This document shows positions 57,634 to 64,000 of a DNA stretch of 64,000 bases, one piece after another. The stretch lies in the NCBI GenBank assembly GCA_964553745.1, contig CAZKLD010000007.1, positions 1-64,000 on the forward strand. The letters are read 5' to 3'. Position numbers and translations under genes: made by a program. Origin of the DNA: STC-113 sp964553745 (GTDB lineage Bacteria; Patescibacteriota; Gracilibacteria; BD1-5; UBA2023). Position 1 is the stretch's first letter. Each line of letters starts with the position of its first letter. The notes under the pieces are model-generated. The model was given only the letters and a program-made list of their open reading frames with translations, was not told where the DNA came from and made no database searches.

Positions 57634-57673
57634 ACTAGGGCTTCCTCGGAGAATAATCCGTACATGCCCTAGT
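57634..57673. other. Compound hairpin after rnr
   Basis: A perfect 8-bp stem ACTAGGGC/GCCCTAGT encloses a smaller hairpin CGGA/TCCG. On the plus strand no T-tract follows; on the minus strand the stem is followed by a run of T. It may be a weak terminator or a structured 3' end protecting the rnr transcript. Confidence 0.5.
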
Positions 57674-57823
57674 GAAAACTTATTGTTTTTGTATGTATCT
57701 AACTCTCTATAAACATAAATGTTATCCTGGAATTAAGAAATACAATAGTACCACAAGATACGGGATGTATTAAAGCATAAATTAATATGATTGTCAATTC
57801 GAAAAGAATTTAAGCTCAAATAA

Positions 57824-57852
57824 TTGACGGTAAGCCAAATATATGTTACCAT
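57824..57852 (+). promoter_or_regulatory. Possible promoter of the HD-GYP-like gene
   Basis: TTGACG (57824), a 17-base spacer and TACCAT (57847-57852). The -10 is weak. It lies 31 bases upstream of the proposed TTG start. Confidence 0.35.
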
Positions 57853-57883
57853 GCGTCAGATATAAATAATATTTGGCAATAAT

Positions 57884-60800
57884 TTGAACCGAGTTGGAAA
57901 AGTCCTTTTGGGCGCTCTTGAAAAAAAAGAGAGAGAGGGACAGATAGGTCATGCAAATACCACCAAGTCCATAACGAATGAAACCTCAAAAATTTCTGCT
58001 TTATTGCAGACCCATTTTTCATCGAATGATTTAAGTGAAAAAGATATTGATCAATTGTTCGAATATGCGATAGCATGAATTTCTGAGAATTGAGAAGACT
58101 GTAAATATTGTACAAAGTTGACTATGATCCTGCTTGATTATATCAAAAAGGAATTTTATTATAAAAATACAAAGATAAACGCATGACTTCTCAATAAAGT
58201 CTTTGAGAACCCAAAATTGAAGCCATTCATTTATGCTTACCAAAAAAAACAGATCAGCAATCTATACAAGAATAAAGTAGAGCCTTTCTGAGAATTATCA
58301 TACCTGCTCTGCACGCTATGAATGCCATATGAATACAATATCATCGATGATATGTACACTCATGACTTCGAAGGAATCGGCCGATTCCTTGAAAGCAAGA
58401 TCAAAATATTGGAGAATAACCCTACACAATTCGAAATCGATGAATTCTGTGCAATAATGGATATAGCAAATCAGATAACTAATATCCTAAGCATCAATGC
58501 TGAAGACAAAATCAAGTGACTTTGCTTTTTCAACAAAATCCTGCACTGAAAAACAAAAGAAGCCATAGAGAGATACATAGCATCAAAAGGAGTTGTCCTT
58601 AAGACTGGTATACAAATTCAAAGCGGTGTAGATTATGTCAAATGAGTAGGTGATTCTATGAAATGAGAAGACTTATCGTGAGTGAAAAAATTACAGAACA
58701 TTCTCTGAAAATATCTTTGCAATTATGCAGCCACGCTAGAATACATCACAACGGATAATGCCTCACAGGAAGATATAGACTGAAGGATCTGAAATATCCT
58801 TAAGAAAATAATGTACTGATTCTCTATCAGGGAAACTTCAGATTTCTGAGATAAACAATGAGCTGAACATGAGGAAGCAAGACTATGAGCAGAACTCGTA
58901 AGAGATGGTAATGTTGCTTTTTCGAAACTCATCAAAATCAAGAAACTAGAACAGATTTGAGTCGAGGATAGGCAGAATACAATGTTGAAATTCAACTGCA
59001 TCGATGATCTCATCGCCATCTATAACTGAATGCAAGGTTTTTCTGGTATGAGATTTCAGAATGAAGATGAGGTAATGGAACATTTCATCTGAGAGAACAA
59101 GCCCAGCTACAATCAGATTATAATAATCTATAAGCTGATACTATTCTGCAAATTCAAACCAGAAGTACTTACAAAGCTCATAAAGCACTTGATAAATAAT
59201 GTTAAATCAAGAAGCACTTTCTTTGAAAAATTCAAGATAAAGACAATCGAACAGATACTCCTGAATTTCTCACAGGACAATGAGATATACAAGAAAGATG
59301 AATGTATGACTACTTTTTGATTGATAGAGGGTTACATAAATCAATCCAATAAGGAGAATCTGATTTATAATTATTGAAAGCTATATTTATCCCTGGCATT
59401 GAATTATTCACTTGCAAAAAGCGATGAGACTATAGAGAAATCTCAGAAGCTGCTCCATATATTCCTGGAGAAATACTGAAATAATCTCCCGATAGAACTG
59501 ACGAGCCTGATTGAAAGAGTATACTCGAATATTGCGATTTTTGAGACAGAGCACACTGAGCGCCTTAGTTGAATAACTGAAAAAGCGCATTTTGTAAGCA
59601 AGTGAAAAAGGCTTTATGAAAGGCAGAAAAAGAATTTTTTGCTTGAGGAAAGAGAAAATTTGATGAAATGAATAATGAAGATTATCGGTAGACTTCAGAA
59701 AAATGTCGCGAATATTACAAAATATGAAGACATCGAGCTTATACAGAAAGAAATATGCAAATTGATAGAGACATCCGTTTACCATAACTTGTGCAAGATA
59801 ACAATCGAACCTAAGGGCAAGGTCATAAAACCATGAAAACTCAAGAAGCATGCGATAATTGACAGTGATTATTTTGATATAGTGTTTGTCTATGACGAGA
59901 TATATGATTATACTTTCAATAAGATTTTCGAAAGCGAAAAAGACAACATAAAATGATGAATACTCCAGCTTCTGGATCTCTACGAGAGCTTTGCCAACAA
60001 TTCACAGAATTTAGGGGCGTTGACCCAGCTGGCATGAATGGTATTTGAAAGAAAAGACGAATATACCAAAGGGCACGTTACAAGGGTTGAAAAATTAAGC
60101 CTGATAATCTGAGGAACGCTATGATTGAGCCCCGACAGATTGTTGGATCTGAAATTGCAGGCATTTTATCATGACTATTGAAAATACCTTGTGCCTGATG
60201 AGATTCTGAAAAATCCATGAAAATTATGCCAAGAAGAAATAGTGACAATGGCCAAACACTCATGAGACTGAGTAATGCTGTGAATCGGTCTCTGACTCAA
60301 TATAAAATACCTGGAATGAATGCCACATCATTCAAAGTTCTATTCAAACAATGGAGACCCGAGCTTAAGGTTTGTACATCTGGTGACCTCTATCAAGAAT
60401 TGAGAAGAAATCGATGTGCATGATTTCACAAGGCTTCAATGAAGAAATATCCCTTTTGCAGCGAGGGTCATTATCATCTGAGATATAATAGATGCGATAG
60501 CGTCTCGTCGTATTTACGACAAAAGAGCCGGTTGGTCGATAGAGGATATCCTAATGGACATTGACAAGGAGCTCATAGGATGCGCTTGACTCAAAAGGGT
60601 CGGAGATTGATTTGAGATAATTGAAGGAATGTGGAAAAAGTGAAGTGAGAAGGACATGGGCAATCCATGTGCAATAAAAATCAATTGAAAGATATATATT
60701 CCTGAACCCGATGCAACTATTTATTTCGATCCTGAGATAATCATAAAATTAGTCGGCAATAAGGAAGAATACGAAAAAATAAGGATTCAGATACAGGAAT

Positions 60801-61033
60801 CAGATAAGAAAGCAATCGTAAGCAAAATTTCCGATTTTGAGACAAGCCTTGAACAATTGAACGAAAAGAAGAGGATTTATGAGAAGCTTATATCATACAA
60901 GAGAGATGATGTTCCTGATGAGGTTTTCGATGAATTCAAATTTACCGAGAAAGATAAGGAAGACTATGACAGAATCGAGGAAATGTTGGACAAGCAAAGA
61001 ATCATATATAATACATACAGAAAAAAAGCCTAG
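57884..61033 (+). CDS. Large helical protein with C-terminal HD-GYP-like domain (1049 residues)
   Basis: About 700 helical, TPR-like residues precede an HD-GYP-type domain at ~725-960: TKGHVTRVEKLSLIIG, LLDLKLQAFYHDYGKYLVPD (His763-Asp) followed by EILKNPGKL, MAKHSGDG, MPHHSKFYSNNGDP, and ARVIIIGDIIDAIASRRIYD. HD-GYP enzymes hydrolyse cyclic dinucleotides. Here HDIGK is HDYGK and the GYP tripeptide is absent (NGDP), so c-di-GMP activity is uncertain. The Gly of HDYGK is TGA. No ATG lies between the in-frame TAA at 57863 and residue ~80. TTG 57884 is used because the following codons look coding; ATG near 58122 is the alternative. Its stop overlaps the opposite gene within a shared terminator. 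Confidence 0.8.
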
Positions 61034-61053
61034 GATTCTAGGCTTTTTATTAT
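61021..61053. terminator. Bidirectional terminator containing both convergent stop codons
   Basis: AAAAAAAGCCTAGGA/TTCTAGGCTTTTTA palindrome. TAG of the plus gene (61031-61033) and TAG of the minus gene (61032-61030) lie inside the stem. Confidence 0.85.
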
Positions 61054-62223
61054 GTCGTGATTCGTGAGTGCGAGATTCTTTAGGTCTTCTCTTAATTTAG
61101 ACAAGGTCTTCTCTCATATCTTCCCTGCTCATTGGTCTGTCGAAGCTGTTACCAGTCATTTTGAAATTTGGTACTTGAGAATGCTTTCTTTTGTCTTAAG
61201 TCAGTAAATCGCAGTGTCTTTCTCTTTGAAATAACCGAGTACTTTGAGAGTTTTCTGGAGTTTCCTTACATGGCTTCAAACTTCATTTTCCTTGGGCAAT
61301 CACATGCTATTTGTGATAGTTGTGACTTTTGATTCTATCATTGCAACTTCTTGAAGTCTGGCCTTTTCTTTTGCTAGCCTTATCTTCTCTTCATTGAGGA
61401 ATGACAGATATCTGTCTGATAATGCCTTCTTTGTTGCCGGTCAATAGTTTCAGGCTCATTTTGATTTAACATCCTTCACTACGTTATTGTCTATCTGGAA
61501 GCTGAGAATCGCAACAGTCATATTGGTAGAGAATACTCAGTTTATGTCTCAGGAGAAATATCATAATTCCGTCAGGATTTTCTGTGCCTGGATTATGATA
61601 TCCTTTTGGCTTGTCTTTGTTATGGTTTGAGGGACGATATTTGAAATGCTGACTGTTTTTGGGGTTGTGACAGAAGAATTCTTTCAGACAAGAGCTGCAT
61701 TCTTGAGGCTTTCATAATCAATTGCTCAGATCTTGAAATTCTCGATTGCAATCGAAGGCAGGGATTCTTCTTGGCTTTTTGCTATCACTCTTCCGTAAAC
61801 AGCCCTTTTTCACCAAGTAAGAGCTCTTTTCAATCACTCATCCCCATACCCCATCCACACATCTATCCTATCGGCATCATATCCCCTGCTTCATGATCAG
61901 ACGATTGCTCATCATCTGTCTTCTACAGTTCAGATTCACACTCACTCAAGAAATATTTTGGTTCAAAAGGCGTACGACTTAGGTGCGGCTAACATTCATG
62001 GATGAACCGCTTTTCAGCTTGCTCAGTTCTTCCCTTCTCAATTAAGCTTTACCTCATCGGCAAAATTTCATCTAAGGTAGAATTGCTGGTCAGGAAGCGG
62101 AGAGTAATATGCAGTTACGTAGAACTTCTTAAGTTCTCAGACATCTTGATTATCTGCGAATAAATAACTCCAGGAATTGAATATGAACGGTAGCACAGGA
62201 AGCATCTTTAAAAATTTTTTCAT
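61030..62223 (-). CDS. 3D-domain cell-wall enzyme with two peptidoglycan-binding repeats
   Basis: The 397-residue secreted protein (signal KKFLKMLPVLPFIFNSWSYL) has a 3D domain at ~33-150: FYVTAYYSPLPDQQF, AAPKSYAFGTKIFLEGVG, GTVEDRGGAI and DADRIDVWMG. These three Asp give the domain its name, and it has the double-psi barrel fold shared with MltA/RlpA lytic transglycosylases. Two PG_binding_1 repeats follow (AQKILTELGYFSGDINGVFS; VRKLQKTLKVLGYFKEKDTA), then a short helical tail. It probably binds and cleaves peptidoglycan. It converges with the HD-GYP gene, overlapping by four bases. Confidence 0.85.
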
Positions 62224-62533
62224 AGTAGTCCGATTAAAACAAATAGCTTTTAATGCAAATATGCTTTGATTTTACCATATCTGTATTGAAAAAAGCAAAG
62301 ATAATGATATTGACAATGTTTGTATTTTGTTTTTTATTTTGATAATGCAGCTAAATTATCAGAAAGAAAGCCAGAATATATAAATAGTGAGGTTGTGGAA
62401 ATCAAAAATTAAATTTGCATTATGGAAAATATATGTAAAATGGGGGCATAATCCTGAAACGAAGAATTTGGCCTGGTCAGATTCTTTTTTTATAGGACTA
62501 AGGGATAATTTAATCATTTTAATCAAAATAATT
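62224..62533 (+). promoter_or_regulatory. nusA upstream region with possible promoter
   Basis: 310 bases with no supported gene. TTGACA at 62310-62315 with TTTATT 17 bases downstream (62333-62338) is the best promoter; the leader would be about 190 bases. A frame running in from 62387 is only an upstream extension of nusA without similarity. No rimP is present upstream, unlike the usual rimP-nusA order. Confidence 0.45.
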
Positions 62534-63595
62534 ATGCTAGATATAAAGAAAATCGAAGCTGCGATAAATCAGATTTCCGCAGAGAAGAAAATAGACAGAC
62601 AGAAACTGATTGAAATAATCGAACACGCAATCAAGACGGCATACAAAAAAGACTACTGAAGCAAGGACACAAATGTGAATGTTGCCATAGATGTAGAAAC
62701 TTGAACGATAGAGATCGGTGTAGAGAAAGAGATAGTGGAGACTGTAGAGAATCCATATACGCAGATTGCAAAATCTGATTTGTGAGATGATGCTGATTCG
62801 TTTGAATATGGAGATACTGTAGAAATCGATGTATCCGACGAGGTCATGGGGAATGAGGAATGATTCGGACGTATAGCTTCTCAAGCTGCAAGACAAGTTA
62901 TAATACAGAAAATCCAAGAATCAGAAAAAGAGAAGATATACAACCTATTCAAGAATAAAGAAGGTGAAATCGTAAATCTTAAGATAGAGCTCGTTGAGAA
63001 GAATAAAGTCTTGCTTGATTACAACGGAAACTCAATAGTATTGCCGAAATCTGAACAAGTCGCAAAGGATAAATATGCACCAGGACAGAGAATTTATGTT
63101 TATGTATGAAAAGTCGAAGAAGATTCGATAACGGGTCCTAGAGTCACTCTTACGAGAAAAGATAAGAATCTCGTTGCAAAATTATTTGAAATGAATGTTC
63201 CCGAACTTGAAGACGGAACTGTTGAGATTATCAGAATCGCGCGTAATCCAGGATTCAAGACAAAAATCATAGTCGGATCTGAATATGAGGAAGTGGATCC
63301 AGCCGGTTCTCTGATCGGACCTAAGGGTATCCGTGTTAAAGCTGTAGTGGATGAGCTTTTCGGCGAGAAAATCGATATCATCAATTATACCGATGACATG
63401 AAAGAGCTTATCAAGAAAGCGCTTAGTCCTGCACAGATAAGCGATGTAAAGATAGACATGGCAAATCATGAGGCTACTTGCTATGTGCTATGAGAAGAGA
63501 AGGTTAAGGCAATCGGTAAGGGAGGAGCGAATATCAACCTTGCTGTTGAGCTTACTGGCTACAAGATCAGCCTAGTTTCTAATGATGAAGTTTAA
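62534..63595 (+). CDS. nusA: Transcription termination/antitermination factor NusA
   Basis: NusA binds RNA polymerase and controls pausing, termination and antitermination. The 353-residue product has the N-terminal domain (KIDRQKLIEIIEHAIKTAYK), an S1 domain (GEIVNLKIELVEKNKVLLDY), then two KH domains with VPELEDGTVEIIRIARNPG, DPAGSLIGPKGIRVKAVVDE and AIGKGGANINLAVELTGYKI. It is the short form without C-terminal acidic repeats. Only 6 of 25 glycines are TGA. ATG 62534 gives the family-standard start. Confidence 0.95.
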
Positions 63596-63613
63596 GATAA
63601 TAGAGAGATAAAT

Positions 63614-63650
63614 TTTAAAAACCAGATTTCTCAGGAAATCTGGTTTTTAT
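63614..63650 (+). terminator. Rho-independent terminator of nusA
   Basis: AAAACCAGATTTC/GAAATCTGGTTTT hairpin with T run, about 20 bases after the nusA stop. Confidence 0.88.
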
Positions 63651-63734
63651 TAATTATTTGAATTCAATGATTTTTGGAGTACTATAAGTCTGCCTTTGGG
63701 CACAAATATTAATATAAAATTAACCGTTAAAAAA

Positions 63735-64000
63735 ATGGCTACAGACAAATTGAAGGTTTTGATGCTGCAGAGATTGGCATGAGTAGGAAAACAATGAGAG
63801 ATAATCGATGTAAGCTATTCACAAGCCAAAAATTATCTTATCCCGAAATGATATGCGAAGCTGGTCACAGCGCAAGAAGTCGAGAAATTGGAAAATAAAA
63901 AGGAAACTCAACTGAAAAATACAAGAGAAAATATATTCAACAGGCATAAGATTGCTGAGGCGCTTCATGGCAAAGAGGTTGTATTCGAAGCTAAATGAAG
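63735..64000 (+). CDS. rplI: 50S ribosomal protein L9, 3' end beyond window
   Basis: The visible 88 residues begin MATDKLKVLMLQRLAGVGKQ, GEIIDVSYSQAKNYLIPKGYAKLVT: the L9 N-terminal domain (V-x-G-x-G-x-x-G-x-x-x-x-V-x-x-G/S-Y-A-x-N-x-L-I-P-x-x-x-A), which binds 23S rRNA. A long linker helix (QEVEKLENKKETQLKNTREN) follows. The C-terminal domain lies outside. TGA glycines occur at positions conserved as Gly (GVGKQG, IPKG). Confidence 0.93.

Noticed and set aside
62387..62533. N-terminal extension of NusA
   Set aside because: The extension begins at GTG with no similarity to NusA. The family start MLDIKKIEAAI matches the ATG at 62534.
1..64000. The dozens of 60-230-codon standard-code frames on both strands
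   Set aside because: Nearly all are fragments or antisense shadows of longer table-25 genes. Antisense frames stay open because TCA and TTA/CTA are unevenly used, not because they code.
1..64000. TGA read as Trp (Mycoplasma code) or selenocysteine
   Set aside because: TGA sits at conserved glycines in many families and TGG serves for Trp. The number of TGA codons per gene is far too high for selenocysteine.

Overview
The window reads coherently only if UGA is a glycine codon (translation table 25). Under the standard code nearly every gene breaks into short pieces. With UGA = Gly, long frames open across the window, and the in-frame TGA codons fall on glycines of conserved motifs: GxSG of a rhomboid protease, NSGIA of LspA, the YGCIEQ thioester motif of an alpha-2-macroglobulin, and the GHGVG region of a SpoIID domain. 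Together with low GC, a reduced housekeeping set and very large surface proteins, this points to a Candidate Phyla Radiation bacterium of the Gracilibacteria (BD1-5/GN02) or Absconditabacteria (SR1) type. I cannot decide between the two from this window. All coordinates below use table 25.

Layout. 0-7 kb: a partial type IV-pilin-like gene, lgt, a rhomboid protease, a U32 peptidase-family gene, tRNA-Asn, a TspO-like membrane protein, a hemerythrin-like protein and a gene of unknown function. 7-31 kb: a cell-surface island. It holds two giant Ig-repeat proteins (1724 and 2536 residues), an abundant-looking secreted protein followed by a DUF916/WxL-type peptidoglycan-binding membrane protein, two small secreted or anchored proteins, two convergent SLH-domain proteins, and, beyond rplS, a frameshifted pilin-LamG gene. 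31-37.5 kb: a 2199-residue alpha-2-macroglobulin with a thioester motif. 37.6-43 kb: a tightly packed run of rbfA, ftsQ, lspA, membrane proteins, DUF1653, AMMECR1 and an HD-domain hydrolase. 43-49.5 kb: an unknown protein, pheT, a VirB2-like/membrane/TerB-like operon, a repeat-rich intergenic stretch and a coiled-coil membrane protein. 49.6-64 kb: a PGRP amidase-SpoIID fusion, nrdR, a PriA lacking its N-terminal half, an MFS-like transporter, rnr, a large HD-GYP-like protein, a 3D-domain protein with peptidoglycan-binding repeats, nusA and the start of rplI.

The genes describe a small cell that invests heavily in its surface. It has peptidoglycan-anchoring modules (SLH, DUF916, PG-binding), peptidoglycan-cleaving enzymes (PGRP amidase, SpoIID, 3D), lipoprotein processing (Lgt and LspA), pilin-like proteins and a protease-trapping macroglobulin. 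This fits a host-attached or predatory epibiont, but that lifestyle is inferred. Glycine codon use differs sharply between genes. TGA supplies most glycines in lgt (27 of 34 by hand count) but few in genes expected to be highly expressed (1 of 8 in rplS, 4 of 23 in the abundant-looking secreted protein, 6 of 25 in nusA).
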